Of a DNA stretch of 64,000 bases, positions 1 through 9,389 are shown piece after piece. Numbering within the stretch: the stretch's first letter is position 1; the number at the start of each line of letters is the position of its first letter. This DNA comes from a virus: the IMG/VR virus record IMGVR_UViG_3300032086_003078, positions 24,414 through 88,413 of that record; one strand, written 5' to 3'. The translations under genes and the position numbers were made by a program. Below the pieces are notes generated by a model. It worked only from the letters and a program-made list of their open reading frames with translations. It ran no database searches and was not told where the DNA came from.

Positions 1-13
1 AGGGGATTAATCT

Positions 14-994
14 ATGTCTACTATGTTAGAACAAGCAATCGTTGACGCAAAGGCTCTTCGTGAAGCCGCTGTTAAAAGTGCTGAAGCCGCTATCGTCGAA
101 AAATACAACGACGAAGTAAAAGATGCTGTAAGCAAACTTTTGGAACAAGATGATGAAATGGATCTTGGGATGGATTCTGGCGCAGAGGCAGAGATTGATA
201 CTACTGCTATGGAGCAAGTCCCAATGGCTCATCTTTCAGATGAAGACGAAGACATCGTTGTCGTAGACCTTGATGACATTATTGCCGCTGCTGAGTCCGA
301 AGAGGGCGACGAGCTTGATGAGCCTATGCTTGATAGAGAAGAGATAGCAGATGAAATTGGACTTCCTCTTGAGGACGACTTGCCTGCTAATCGTGATGAC
401 GAAATAGAAATTGAGGAAGACAGGCTAGTTGACCTATTCAAAGAAATGTTGACTGTAGACGTCCCCCAAATTGAGCTTGACCGAGCCCAAGAGGAAATTG
501 CAAACGAAAACAATGATAGAGTAGAGCAAGATGAAGATCCTGACTCTTTCTATACTGACGGAATGGACAAGGAAGATGTTGAAAATCTCCGCCGCTCCGA
601 AGAACAAAACGAAAGCCTCCAGAAGGAAAATGCTGAACTCAAGCAACTTCTAGGGCAAGTAAAAGAAAAACTACAAGAAATAAACTTGCAAAACGCAAGG
701 TTATTATATGCGAACCGTGTGCTTGGAGATTCCTCCTTGAATGAGCAGCAAAAAGCTAAAATTGCTGAGTTAGTTTCTGGAGCACGTTCGGTAGAAGAAG
801 CGAAGATGGTCTATGAGACTCTTCAAAAGACAATGGCGGGTATTCAAAAGAGCGCCCCACAATCGTTGTCTGAAGCTGTAACTAAGAGATCATCTGTCAT
901 TCTTAGTGGGAATCGTACAGAGGAACGCACTACCGAATCCAGTCCAACATATAGTCGTTGGGCAACTCTCGCAGCAATAAACAAGACAAAATAA
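14..994 (+). CDS. Prohead core scaffolding protein, T4 gp22-like
   Basis: A 326-residue, very acidic protein directly upstream of the major capsid gene. Residues 40-180 are rich in Asp/Glu, and residues about 190-240 form a heptad-like coiled coil (ENLRRSEEQNESLQ onwards). Acidic, helical scaffold proteins in this position form the inner core on which T4-type heads assemble and are later degraded by the prohead protease. An AGGGGA ribosome site at the window edge precedes ATG 14. Assignment rests on position and composition, not on a sequence motif. Confidence 0.7.
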   Translation: MSTMLEQAIVDAKALREAAVKSAEAAIVEKYNDEVKDAVSKLLEQDDEMDLGMDSGAEAEIDTTAMEQVPMAHLSDEDEDIVVVDLDDIIAAAESEEGDELDEPMLDREEIADEIGLPLEDDLPANRDDEIEIEEDRLVDLFKEMLTVDVPQIELDRAQEEIANENNDRVEQDEDPDSFYTDGMDKEDVENLRRSEEQNESLQKENAELKQLLGQVKEKLQEINLQNARLLYANRVLGDSSLNEQQKAKIAELVSGARSVEEAKMVYETLQKTMAGIQKSAPQSLSEAVTKRSSVILSGNRTEERTTESSPTYSRWATLAAINKTK

Positions 995-1014
995 TATTTT
1001 AAGGAGAAATAAAA

Positions 1015-2766
1015 ATGTCTGTAATTAACACACTCACCGAAGGCATTAGACAACGCTCTCTTGCCAATGAAGGTGAAGCTCTTCTTGAGAAGTGGCAGAA
1101 GACTGGACTCCTCGAAGGACTTGACGACCACAAAGCTGGTTCGATGGCTCGCCTTCTTGAGAACCAAGCCGCTCAGCTTCTTAAGGAACAATCTACAATG
1201 GCTGCCGGCGATGTCGAAGGTTTTGCCTCTGTTGCTTTCCCAATCGTTCGTCGTGTATTCGGCAACCTTATCGCACAAGACCTAGTCTCAGTGCAACCAA
1301 TGTCTCTACCAAGTGGACTCATTTTCTTCCTTGACTTTGTGTTCTCTGTTGATGGTGGCATGGTTGATCCAACAGACGGCACCGACGGCTTCCGCCTAGG
1401 TCAGAGACAAGACACCTCTGTTTACGGTGGTGGCAAAGTTGGTTCTGGCATCATTGATGGCGTCGATCTAGGTGGCAACAACGGTCAGCTTTCTGCTTAC
1501 AGCTTGAATAACGGCTACTCTAGTCCAACAGGCTCTCAGACAGGTGTCGTTGAAGTTCTCGCCTCTGGTACTTTCGGCGACGTAGCTTCTATTCACGACT
1601 GGGCCGACGTTCTTCACAGTGATCCAGTATTTACCTCTGGTACATCTGGTTACCTCGTTGGTAAAATTCCAACACCTTCTAGCCTTAACAAGGATGACTT
1701 GGTAGCTGTTACCTTGTCTAGTTCTCTTGGTAACGCTGGTCTATTTGACGGCGGCGCTCGAAGCTGTTTCCAAGTACGTCGCTTGACACAGTTCTCTGGT
1801 ACAGCCGAAGACCACCTACTAGTTGTTTTGGCTCAGCCAACAATAGCTACTGCTGATGACGCACACACAATTCTTAGTGCTGCTGCCGGTGAGGTTGGTT
1901 CTAGCACCTTCCCAATTGTTGATGGCTTCAACAACGGCGGCGCTATTGGTTCTATAGTTGGTGAGGCAACTTGGGGTCTTGAAGCCCAAGCCGGCATCCC
2001 AGAAATCGACATCAAGGTTGATTCTACTGCCGTAACAGCTATCACCAAGAAGCTTAAGGCTAAGTGGTCTCCAGAGCTAGCTCAAGACTTGAATGCTTAC
2101 CACAACCTCGACGCTGAAGTTGAGTTGACAAGCATCCTTTCTGAGCAAGTTGCTCTTGAAATCGACCAAGAAATCCTTGAAGATCTCGTCAAGGGTGCTA
2201 CCGCTGGTACATTGTACTGGTCTCGCAGCCCAGGTAAGTTCCTCAACCGTGAAACAGGTCGTCGTCTTGTCGGCACCACATACCCTGACTTCACAGGTAC
2301 TGTCTCCGAATGGTACGAAACACTTCTTGAAACAGTCAACGAAGTAAGTGCTCGTATTCACCGTAAGACACTTCGTGGCGGCGCAAACTTTGTTGTTTGC
2401 TCTCCAGAAATGGCTAACATTCTTGAATTCACAAGCGGCTTCCGTGCCAACGTCAACGTTGATGCTGACGGCTCTTGGGGTGCTATGAATGTCGGTTCTA
2501 TTAGCCGTAAGATGGACATTATTGTCGATCCTTACTTTACCCGTAACTTGCTCCTTGTCGGTCGTAAGGGCTCTAGCTTCCTCGAAAGTGGATATGTTTA
2601 CGCTCCTTACGTCCCACTACAAGTCACACCAACCATCTTTGGTACAGAAGATTTCGTGCCCCGCAAGGGCGTCATGACTCGCTATGCCAAGAAGATGGTG
2701 CGTCCTGACATGTACGGACTAGTTATTTGTCAAGATTTGGTCTCTAACGTCGATCATGCGTCGTAA
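1015..2766 (+). CDS. Major capsid protein, T4 gp23-like
   Basis: A 583-residue protein, slightly longer than T4 gp23 (521 residues). It begins with a helical segment that would be the cleaved propeptide (residues 1-65), followed by a conserved region with FASVAFPIVRRVFGNLIAQDLVSVQPM, typical of the gp23 N-arm, and a C-terminal half with KGSSFLESGYVYAPYVPLQ, typical of gp23-family capsid proteins. AAGGAG lies just ahead of ATG 1015. It sits directly behind the scaffold and ends at a strong terminator. The gene is rich in C-ending codons compared with its neighbours, as expected for the most highly expressed virion gene. Confidence 0.93.
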   Translation: MSVINTLTEGIRQRSLANEGEALLEKWQKTGLLEGLDDHKAGSMARLLENQAAQLLKEQSTMAAGDVEGFASVAFPIVRRVFGNLIAQDLVSVQPMSLPSGLIFFLDFVFSVDGGMVDPTDGTDGFRLGQRQDTSVYGGGKVGSGIIDGVDLGGNNGQLSAYSLNNGYSSPTGSQTGVVEVLASGTFGDVASIHDWADVLHSDPVFTSGTSGYLVGKIPTPSSLNKDDLVAVTLSSSLGNAGLFDGGARSCFQVRRLTQFSGTAEDHLLVVLAQPTIATADDAHTILSAAAGEVGSSTFPIVDGFNNGGAIGSIVGEATWGLEAQAGIPEIDIKVDSTAVTAITKKLKAKWSPELAQDLNAYHNLDAEVELTSILSEQVALEIDQEILEDLVKGATAGTLYWSRSPGKFLNRETGRRLVGTTYPDFTGTVSEWYETLLETVNEVSARIHRKTLRGGANFVVCSPEMANILEFTSGFRANVNVDADGSWGAMNVGSISRKMDIIVDPYFTRNLLLVGRKGSSFLESGYVYAPYVPLQVTPTIFGTEDFVPRKGVMTRYAKKMVRPDMYGLVICQDLVSNVDHAS

Positions 2767-2818
2767 GAATCGGTAAGTCGATGACATAATCTTTGTTCGA
2801 ATGAATAAAGATATAGGG

Positions 2819-2846
2819 AACCCCGTCCTTGTGGCGGGGTTTTCTT
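2819..2846 (+). terminator. Rho-independent terminator after capsid gene
   Basis: An AACCCCG / CGGGGTT stem (2819-2825 with 2835-2841) with a 9-base loop is followed by TTTCTT. It lies 52 bases after the capsid stop codon and insulates the capsid message from the neck genes. Confidence 0.88.
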
Positions 2847-2875
2847 ATTAGTGGGATAAAATAAGAAAGTCTAAA

Positions 2876-2883
2876 ACTATTTA
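2876..2883 (+). promoter_or_regulatory. Candidate late promoter element ACTATTTA
   Basis: ACTATTTA ends 19 bases before the gp13-like start. It is one of about eleven copies of ACTA-N-TTA that precede virion genes in this window, here directly behind a terminator, so a new transcript must start about here. Confidence 0.5.
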
Positions 2884-2902
2884 TACAAAGCGAGGAAGTT
2901 AG

Positions 2903-4153
2903 ATGCCAACTAATCTACAACCAGTTAGCACCACAAGTGCTGTTGTTCTGCCTTCGACAGGGACCCACTCCGATGTAGAGTCTGCTTTGTCTTATGGTGT
3001 GTATACCACAGATGCATTCATTAGTGGTGCAGTAGATCAAGTATCTTATACCTACAATAAGTTAGGTGGTAGAGTTCTTGATTTAGAAATAACACCAGAA
3101 ATAGTTTATAATGCATATGAAGAAGCGTGCTTAGAGTATTCTTACTTGGTAAACACACACCAAGCTAAGAATGTCCTTTCTGACATGCTAGGTAACACTA
3201 CAGGGTCTTTTGACCAGGACGGTGAGTTTACTGAATATGCTAATGGCACAGATGTAAAGCCAAATTTGAAATTTCCTCGTTTTCAGCTTGGGTATGCCAC
3301 CCATGTTGGGCGTGGGAGTAGCGTCCATGCCGGCATAGGTGCATCACAAACAGTTTATTCTGCTTCTTTTGTTCCTCGAAACGACGTTCAAGACTATGAT
3401 CTTCAGGCAATCATATATTCTGCCTCATTAGAAGCAGATTCACCATTCCAAGATGCCGTAGGCAGAAGTGCAATAACAATACAGAGAGTGTACTATCGGA
3501 CACCACAGACAATGTGGAGCTTTTTTGGAGGATATTCCATAGGGGCAGTTGGCAACCTGTCAACTTATGGGATGTATGCGGATGATAGTGCATTTCAGCT
3601 AGTACCAGCATGGCAAAATGTCCTACAGGCTTATGCTTTTGAAGAAGACATGAATGTCCGTGCATCACATTACTCTTTTAGGATCAATAATAATAAACTA
3701 AGAATTTTCCCAACCCCTGACGGACTAAATCCCGATAGATTTTGGGTAGACTTTAGAGTATCTGAAGACGCTTTCCAGGAAGAGTTTGATAGAAAATATG
3801 GTGCTGATGGTGTTAATAATATGAATACACTTCCATTTCCAAATGTACCATATAAAAATATCAATAGCATTGGCAAGCAGTGGATTAGAAGATTCGCTCT
3901 ATCTCTATCTAAAGAAACTCTGGGACAAGTTCGTTCAAAGTTGGCTAGTATACCAATACCTGGAAACGAGGTAACCCTAAACGGACCATCTTTAATATCA
4001 GAAGCAAAAGACGAGCAAAATGCTCTCAGGGATGAATTGAAGACTGTTCTTGATGAGATGGCTTATGGTGCCCTCATGGAAGGTGATGCACAATTGCAAA
4101 ACAACTTGTCTGAAGTAATCAAACATGTGCCAACTGGCATATACGTAGGATAA
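2903..4153 (+). CDS. Neck / head completion protein, T4 gp13-like
   Basis: A 416-residue protein. The C-terminal third carries the block typical of gp13-family neck proteins: a WIRRFALSLSKETLGQVRSK helix, then IPIPGNEVTLNGPSLISEA and a helical tail. T4 gp13 binds gp14 and the portal to close the filled head before tail joining. It is followed by gp14- and gp15-like genes in the T4 order 13-14-15. GAGGAAG precedes ATG 2903. It is longer than T4 gp13 (309 residues), with extra N-terminal sequence. Family call by motif and synteny. Confidence 0.75.
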   Translation: MPTNLQPVSTTSAVVLPSTGTHSDVESALSYGVYTTDAFISGAVDQVSYTYNKLGGRVLDLEITPEIVYNAYEEACLEYSYLVNTHQAKNVLSDMLGNTTGSFDQDGEFTEYANGTDVKPNLKFPRFQLGYATHVGRGSSVHAGIGASQTVYSASFVPRNDVQDYDLQAIIYSASLEADSPFQDAVGRSAITIQRVYYRTPQTMWSFFGGYSIGAVGNLSTYGMYADDSAFQLVPAWQNVLQAYAFEEDMNVRASHYSFRINNNKLRIFPTPDGLNPDRFWVDFRVSEDAFQEEFDRKYGADGVNNMNTLPFPNVPYKNINSIGKQWIRRFALSLSKETLGQVRSKLASIPIPGNEVTLNGPSLISEAKDEQNALRDELKTVLDEMAYGALMEGDAQLQNNLSEVIKHVPTGIYVG

Positions 4154-4157
4154 TTAG

Positions 4158-4673
4158 ATGGCTTCACGAAACAGATGGACTCAACCTAGCTCGCCACCAC
4201 CACCTCTTTTTGTTGGAAAAGCAGAGCGTGACTTTGTTAAGCAAATAAATGACGAAATAATAGAACACGTCATAGGTCAGCAGTTATTGTATTTTCCAAT
4301 CGATAGAAATAGAACAAATTATAATGAACTATATGGAGAAGCAATAGACAAGACTTTTCTTCCTCCTATTAGAGTTTATAGCTTGGTAGAGTTCAATGGT
4401 TCTGATAGAAAACAGGAAGAATATGGCTTTGACAACCTCTATAACATAACAGTTCACTTTCACAAAAGAAGATTGACACAAGATCAAAATTTATTTGCTC
4501 GTCTCGGAGATTTCGTGCAATATGATGGAATGTACTTTGAGATAGTAGATATTTCTGAACCAAGATATCTGTTCGGACAGGACAGTGATTTTGCCGACGG
4601 CACTTCTTTGGAAATCTCAGCAGTCTGTAGACAAGCTAGAAAAGGTTTATTCAATCCTGGAAAAAACATTTGA
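4158..4673 (+). CDS. Neck protein, T4 gp14-like
   Basis: A 171-residue protein. ERDFVKQINDEIIEHVIGQ, the YFPIDR segment and LYGEA followed by FGDFVQYDG-like sequence (LGDFVQYDGMYFEIVDI) resemble the conserved core of gp14, which with gp13 forms the neck ring. It starts four bases after the gp13-like stop. T4 gp14 is longer (256 residues), so this is a compact version. Confidence 0.75.
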   Translation: MASRNRWTQPSSPPPPLFVGKAERDFVKQINDEIIEHVIGQQLLYFPIDRNRTNYNELYGEAIDKTFLPPIRVYSLVEFNGSDRKQEEYGFDNLYNITVHFHKRRLTQDQNLFARLGDFVQYDGMYFEIVDISEPRYLFGQDSDFADGTSLEISAVCRQARKGLFNPGKNI

Positions 4674-4685
4674 GGAAAATAGCCA

Positions 4686-5576
4686 ATGCCTAAGAGAACA
4701 GATTTAAATGAAAAATTAGAGTCTGAATATCCTTTCTCACCGTCTACTCTGGAGAGTATCGATAAAGCTCTTTATAATTTTATAAACGATGATCTAAATG
4801 TATCCTGTGACACTAACAGTGGCTTCAAGAAAGTACCAATAATCTTTGCTACTCCAGAAAGGGCATTTCAAATAAAAGACATACCAGATGAGGGCAGCAT
4901 CAGAACGGATGGTAGGGTCCTAGAGTACCCCTTGATTTCGATTATTCGAACCAATCTTGTAAAGAACCCTCAAAACAAAGCAAAATACGGAGTACACATA
5001 CCTCCATACTACGATTTCTATAAAAAGGGTGGCTCTATCCCAATAGCTAGAAGGGTGGTACAGGACAAAACAAGAAACTTTGCCAATGCTGAGGCTAAAA
5101 AAAGGTTCGGAGCAAGTACAAACGAAAATTATGACAACTTTCCGTTCCAAAATAAAGAGGTTGTGTATGAAACATTGTATGCACCAATGCCTACCTATGT
5201 CGAAGTCAACTATGACATTAAAATGATCTCTAACTACCAGCAACAAATGAACCAAATGCTGGCTCCTTTCCTAGCCAGGTTCTCAACGCCAGCCGTTTTT
5301 AACATTTATCATGAAAAAAACACATATGAGGCTTTTGTGGAGCAAAACTTTAACAACGAGAGCAATAATGCGGGATTACAGACCGACGAAAGGATCTTTA
5401 GGACCACTGCTAATATTAAAGTTTTGGGATATCTTGTCGGGGAGCAGGAAAATCAAGAGACACCCGCTGTAATTGTCCGTGAATCTGCTGCGAAAGTTAC
5501 TATTGGCAGAGAAAGAGTTGTTGTTGGTGACGAACCAGAATTTCACGCAGGAAGAAAAGATAAATATAGACGATAA
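4686..5576 (+). CDS. Tail sheath stabiliser / tail completion protein, T4 gp15-like
   Basis: A 296-residue protein close to T4 gp15 in length (272). It shows the gp15 pattern: KKVPIIFATPERAF near the N-terminus, YDIKMISNYQQQMNQML in the middle and an ANIKVLGYLVGE strand toward the C-terminus. gp15 caps the distal end of the tail tube and sheath and connects tail to neck. It is the third gene of the neck cluster and precedes the sheath gene. Confidence 0.8.
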   Translation: MPKRTDLNEKLESEYPFSPSTLESIDKALYNFINDDLNVSCDTNSGFKKVPIIFATPERAFQIKDIPDEGSIRTDGRVLEYPLISIIRTNLVKNPQNKAKYGVHIPPYYDFYKKGGSIPIARRVVQDKTRNFANAEAKKRFGASTNENYDNFPFQNKEVVYETLYAPMPTYVEVNYDIKMISNYQQQMNQMLAPFLARFSTPAVFNIYHEKNTYEAFVEQNFNNESNNAGLQTDERIFRTTANIKVLGYLVGEQENQETPAVIVRESAAKVTIGRERVVVGDEPEFHAGRKDKYRR

Positions 5577-5604
5577 TCTAGTAGGGAGTTTGGAAATACG
5601 ACCT

Positions 5605-5612
5605 ACTATTTA
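5605..5612 (+). promoter_or_regulatory. Candidate late promoter element ACTATTTA
   Basis: ACTATTTA lies in the 99-base gap between the gp15-like and sheath genes, 63 bases before the sheath start. It is identical to the copy before the gp13-like gene. This is a longer leader than at most other copies. Confidence 0.45.
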
Positions 5613-5675
5613 TTATTGGTGTTTAGTGTATAAACCCTGCGAATATTTTATGCTAACCGAGGAGAAAACATTTCG

Positions 5676-8600
5676 ATGGCTGATAACTCTTCCAGAAAAT
5701 TTAAGTTTATATCACCTGGTGTCTTCATTAAGGAGATCGACAACTCAGAGCTTCCTGCTGTACCAGCAGAAGTTGGTCCTCTTCTAATAGGAAGAGCCAG
5801 GAAAGGTCCGGCTAACAAGCCAGTTCAAATAACCTCATACTCTGACTTCGTTCAGACTTTTGGTAACCCATCTGCTGGTAATGAAGGTGGTGATGTTTGG
5901 CGTGTTGGTGATTTTAATGCTCCAACCTATGCTCCTTTTGCAGCAAAAGCGTGGCTTGCTAGCAGCAATCCAATTACTTATATCAGAGCGCTTGGTGATG
6001 AGTCAGAAGGATATACTGCTGCAACTGGTCGAGCCGGGTGGAACCTAGATGCTACACAAGGGACGTCTTTAGCTCAAGGTGGTGCCTATGGTCTTCTTGT
6101 TTTCCCAAGTGGCAGTGGAACTGAGAATTTGACTGGTACTCTTGCAGCACAGTTTTACTGCCAAGACAGCCGAGTTCTTTTGTCGGGTAGTGTTAGAGGT
6201 ACTGATAATGGCGGTTCGTTTGGTTCTACCCTGATTGATTTGGGTACAAACCTAGATAGCATTCCTTTGGTGTTTACTGGTAGCGATATGAACCATAAAG
6301 AGTTTGTTAGTTTTAACGAAAGCAAACCAAATTATATTCGTAGGGTTCTCAATACAGACCCAACAGTCACAAACAGTACAATTACAAACAGTGAAACTCA
6401 AACATTTTATCAAGGCGGAAAGTACTTTCTTGGAGAAACATACGAGAACCGTATTGGTGAGGGTTCTTCTACATCACTAGGTCTTTTGAATGTTGGCGGT
6501 GGTGTTAGTAAATATTATGGTGCCATTGTTCCAATGGTAACTAAAACTGCTGCTACAACATTTACTAACGATCAGGCTAATTTCTTGGGCGCAGCAAGAA
6601 AAGCATCTACAGGATGGTTCTTCTCTCAAGACCTCGGATCAAACCCAGCCGCATACGCACACAAGAACATGCAGAGGTTGTTCCGTATTGAAGCATTAAC
6701 CGCTGGTGAAAACTTCAATAGAGATGTAAAGATTTCTATCGCAAACATTAAAGCAGGCAGAGGAGACTTCCAACCTTATGGCAGCTTCTCTCTTCTAGTT
6801 CGTTCCTTGAATGACACTGATAACAATCAAGTTATCTTGGAAAGATATGACAACTTGAACTTGAATCCTGCTTCTCCAAATTATATCGCTGCTCGAATTG
6901 GTGATAAATATCAAGTCTATTCTCAGGCAGAGAAGAGATCCACAGAATACGGTGAATTTGAAAATAGATCAAATTATATTAGAGTTGTAATGGATCCTGA
7001 TATCGCTGCTGGTATTGGTGAGACTAGGTTGCTACCTTTTGGTGTTTTTGGACCACCTAAATATCGAGACGTAACAATTACCTCTGGTTCAACAGGTTTG
7101 CAAAATCTTGCTTCAATACCCGATGGAGACCCAGTAACAGCGGCAGGTCCACTTTCTGCTCTAACCATGATTGCTCCTGGCGCTTCAGCATCTTTTGGCG
7201 CTGACGGTCACGATATTCAAGATAAAGGAACATATGTTGCTGCACCTCTTCTTATGAGATATGCTGATGATCGAGCCAGAGGGGATGTTCTTACAACTAA
7301 ATTTACAGGTTCAATTAAATTCCCAGCACCTGTTTGCAGAGCCAGTTCTTTACAAGGTTCTCCAAGGTCTCTAGATAACACATTCTGGGGTGTCTGGACT
7401 GGTAAAGCCTGGAACAACGCTCAATATAATCATGAGATGTCTGACTATCTTAGACCAAGAAACTTTGACGCATCTAGCGAGTCTTCTGTTTATGATCCAG
7501 CACAGGATGTTGATGGTGAGACCACAAATAGTGGCTCTAGCCCTCTTGTTCTTTCATACGCATTCTCTCTTGATGATGTTGCTGGAACTCTCAATGGCAC
7601 CGCACTTAGCGGCGCTGCTACTTGGGCCAGCGGTAACAGAGCCGGCTCAACTAGTATTAGTGCAAACTACAGCTACACTGGCACACTAGATGCAGGTATA
7701 GATAGGTTCACCACAGTTCTTGCTGGTGGGTCTGATGGCTATAATAAAACTGAGCGTGATCCATTTGCAAACAAAGATATGGATGGGAAAACAGAACAAA
7801 CATCTTATGGGTTGTTCTCCCTACGCAAGGCTGTAAACATTGCATCTGATCCCGAAGTGGTCCAGATGAATGCAATATCAATTCCAGGCGTTTGGGCTCC
7901 AGGAGTAACAAATTATGTTCTTGACACAGCAGAGTCAAGAGGTGATGCTCTTGCAGTGGTTGATTTGCAGTACGGCTGGACTCCTCAAGCCGAAACAAAT
8001 GACGATCCAGTTACAGCAAACGCAGGAAACACTCCAAAAGCTGCTGCTGATGCTCTTGCTAATAGAAGCATAAACAACAGTTACGGTGCTGCATACTATC
8101 CATGGGTACGCATCTATGATGATAACTCAGATAGATCTTTGTGGGCTCCACCTAGCGTCGCAGCTTTGGGTGTTCTATCTAACACAGATAGGCTTCGTGC
8201 CCCATGGTTCGCTCCCGCTGGATTCACCAGAGGTGGGCTTTCTGAGGGTGCTGCTGGTATTCCTGTTACAGATGTAACTCGTCGCTTGACTTCTGACGAT
8301 AGAGACTTGTTGTATGACAACAACATTAACCCTATCGCCAAGTTCCCTGCTGAAGGAATTGTTGTTTTCGGTCAAAAGACCTTACAACAGACAGCATCAG
8401 CCCTTGATCGAATCAATGTTCGTCGCTTGATGATCTACTTGAAGCGTGAAATTTCATTCATCGCCTCAAGACTATTGTTCGGTCCAAATACCTCAGTAAC
8501 CTGGGATACCTTCAAGGGGCAGGCTCTTCCAATCCTTAGAGATGTGAAGACAGATTTTGGTATTGAAGACTTCAAGTTGATTTTGGACGAATCTACCACT

Positions 8601-8723
8601 ACGCCTGACTTGGTTGACAGAAACATAATCTATGCTAAGTTGCTAGTAAAACCAACTCGTGCAGTTGAGTACTTTGCTATTGACTTCGTAGTCACAAATA
8701 GTGGAGCATCTTTCGAGGATTAA
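5676..8723 (+). CDS. Tail sheath protein, T4 gp18-like
   Basis: A 1015-residue contractile sheath subunit, much longer than T4 gp18 (659), so one or more surface domains are enlarged. The N-terminus has the sheath signature SPGVFIKEID. The C-terminal domain has RLMIYLKREISFIASRL, the segment around TSVTWDTFKGQ and the final VEYFAIDFVV strand, which make the inter-subunit mesh in myophage sheaths. A GAGGAG site precedes ATG 5676, and the tail tube gene follows at once. Confidence 0.93.
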   Translation: MADNSSRKFKFISPGVFIKEIDNSELPAVPAEVGPLLIGRARKGPANKPVQITSYSDFVQTFGNPSAGNEGGDVWRVGDFNAPTYAPFAAKAWLASSNPITYIRALGDESEGYTAATGRAGWNLDATQGTSLAQGGAYGLLVFPSGSGTENLTGTLAAQFYCQDSRVLLSGSVRGTDNGGSFGSTLIDLGTNLDSIPLVFTGSDMNHKEFVSFNESKPNYIRRVLNTDPTVTNSTITNSETQTFYQGGKYFLGETYENRIGEGSSTSLGLLNVGGGVSKYYGAIVPMVTKTAATTFTNDQANFLGAARKASTGWFFSQDLGSNPAAYAHKNMQRLFRIEALTAGENFNRDVKISIANIKAGRGDFQPYGSFSLLVRSLNDTDNNQVILERYDNLNLNPASPNYIAARIGDKYQVYSQAEKRSTEYGEFENRSNYIRVVMDPDIAAGIGETRLLPFGVFGPPKYRDVTITSGSTGLQNLASIPDGDPVTAAGPLSALTMIAPGASASFGADGHDIQDKGTYVAAPLLMRYADDRARGDVLTTKFTGSIKFPAPVCRASSLQGSPRSLDNTFWGVWTGKAWNNAQYNHEMSDYLRPRNFDASSESSVYDPAQDVDGETTNSGSSPLVLSYAFSLDDVAGTLNGTALSGAATWASGNRAGSTSISANYSYTGTLDAGIDRFTTVLAGGSDGYNKTERDPFANKDMDGKTEQTSYGLFSLRKAVNIASDPEVVQMNAISIPGVWAPGVTNYVLDTAESRGDALAVVDLQYGWTPQAETNDDPVTANAGNTPKAAADALANRSINNSYGAAYYPWVRIYDDNSDRSLWAPPSVAALGVLSNTDRLRAPWFAPAGFTRGGLSEGAAGIPVTDVTRRLTSDDRDLLYDNNINPIAKFPAEGIVVFGQKTLQQTASALDRINVRRLMIYLKREISFIASRLLFGPNTSVTWDTFKGQALPILRDVKTDFGIEDFKLILDESTTTPDLVDRNIIYAKLLVKPTRAVEYFAIDFVVTNSGASFED

Positions 8724-8733
8724 TTGAGATGCT

Positions 8734-8741
8734 ACTACTTA
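8734..8741 (+). promoter_or_regulatory. Candidate late promoter element ACTACTTA
   Basis: ACTACTTA lies 21 bases before the tail tube start. The extended string ACTACTTACTATAAG is repeated exactly before ftsH at 41282. Confidence 0.5.
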
Positions 8742-8762
8742 CTATAAGGAGCTAAAAAACAA

Positions 8763-9332
8763 ATGGCAAGTCTATTTTGGACCAATTCAAAAAGCGAACC
8801 AAAACGCAGGTACCGATTTGAACTGAGTTTTTCTTCTCGTGGTGACGAGACCAGGGGTTCTATTCCAGTCTGGACTGTGAAGACCGCTGCTAAGCCTCGT
8901 GCATCAGTCAATGTAGTAGAACATCAGTACATCGATCACACATTCAAGTACCCTGGAAGAGTAACCTGGGAAACCATCCAGGTAACATTGGTTGATCCTG
9001 TCAACCCTGACTTGTCATACTCTTTCCTTGATGTTCTAGGCGCTGCTGGTTACAAGTATCCAACCGACGCTGCTCTCTCTAAGAACAGCTTGAGCAAAGA
9101 TGCTTTCAGAAGAGCCATTGGTTCTGTGTTCCTTAAGCAGCTTGACGACCAAGGTAGACCAATCGAAGAGTGGGAACTTATCAACCCATTCATCACCAGC
9201 ATTGACTTTGGTGGAACTTTGAGCTATGAAGATGACATGATGAATGAGATCACCATTGAACTAGCGTTCGATTGGGCTCAGTTGAACTTCACAACTCAAG
9301 GCGTCCCTAGTAGCACAGGACAGGGCGCATAA
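8763..9332 (+). CDS. Tail tube protein, T4 gp19-like
   Basis: A 189-residue protein, near T4 gp19 (163). It has the tube-protein layout: N-terminal KRRYRFELSF strand, KYPGRVTWETIQVTLVDP in the middle and a C-terminal INPFITSIDFGG...EITIELAFDWAQL block. It polymerises into the rigid tube through which DNA passes. Adjacent to the sheath as in almost all myophages. Confidence 0.93.
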   Translation: MASLFWTNSKSEPKRRYRFELSFSSRGDETRGSIPVWTVKTAAKPRASVNVVEHQYIDHTFKYPGRVTWETIQVTLVDPVNPDLSYSFLDVLGAAGYKYPTDAALSKNSLSKDAFRRAIGSVFLKQLDDQGRPIEEWELINPFITSIDFGGTLSYEDDMMNEITIELAFDWAQLNFTTQGVPSSTGQGA

Positions 9333-9360
9333 AAAATAAACAAATTTTCAATAGTGTAAT

Positions 9361-9368
9361 ACTATTAG
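9361..9368 (+). promoter_or_regulatory. Candidate late promoter variant ACTATTAG
   Basis: ACTATTAG ends 21 bases before ATG 9390, the same spacing as better copies of the ACTA-N-TTA motif, but it lacks the second T-T-A spacing. Weak by itself. Confidence 0.3.
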
Positions 9369-9389
9369 AAAAAAGAAAGGTTATAAAAT

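Noticed and set aside
2785-2812. tRNA-like TTCGAAT stretch after the capsid gene
   Set aside because: No acceptor, D or anticodon arms can be folded around it; no tRNA was found elsewhere by eye either.
2874-2886. TATTTATA at 2878 and 47857 read as the T4 late box TATAAATA
   Set aside because: The T4 box would be on the opposite strand, pointing away from the genes; the repeated unit is better described as ACTA-N-TTA.
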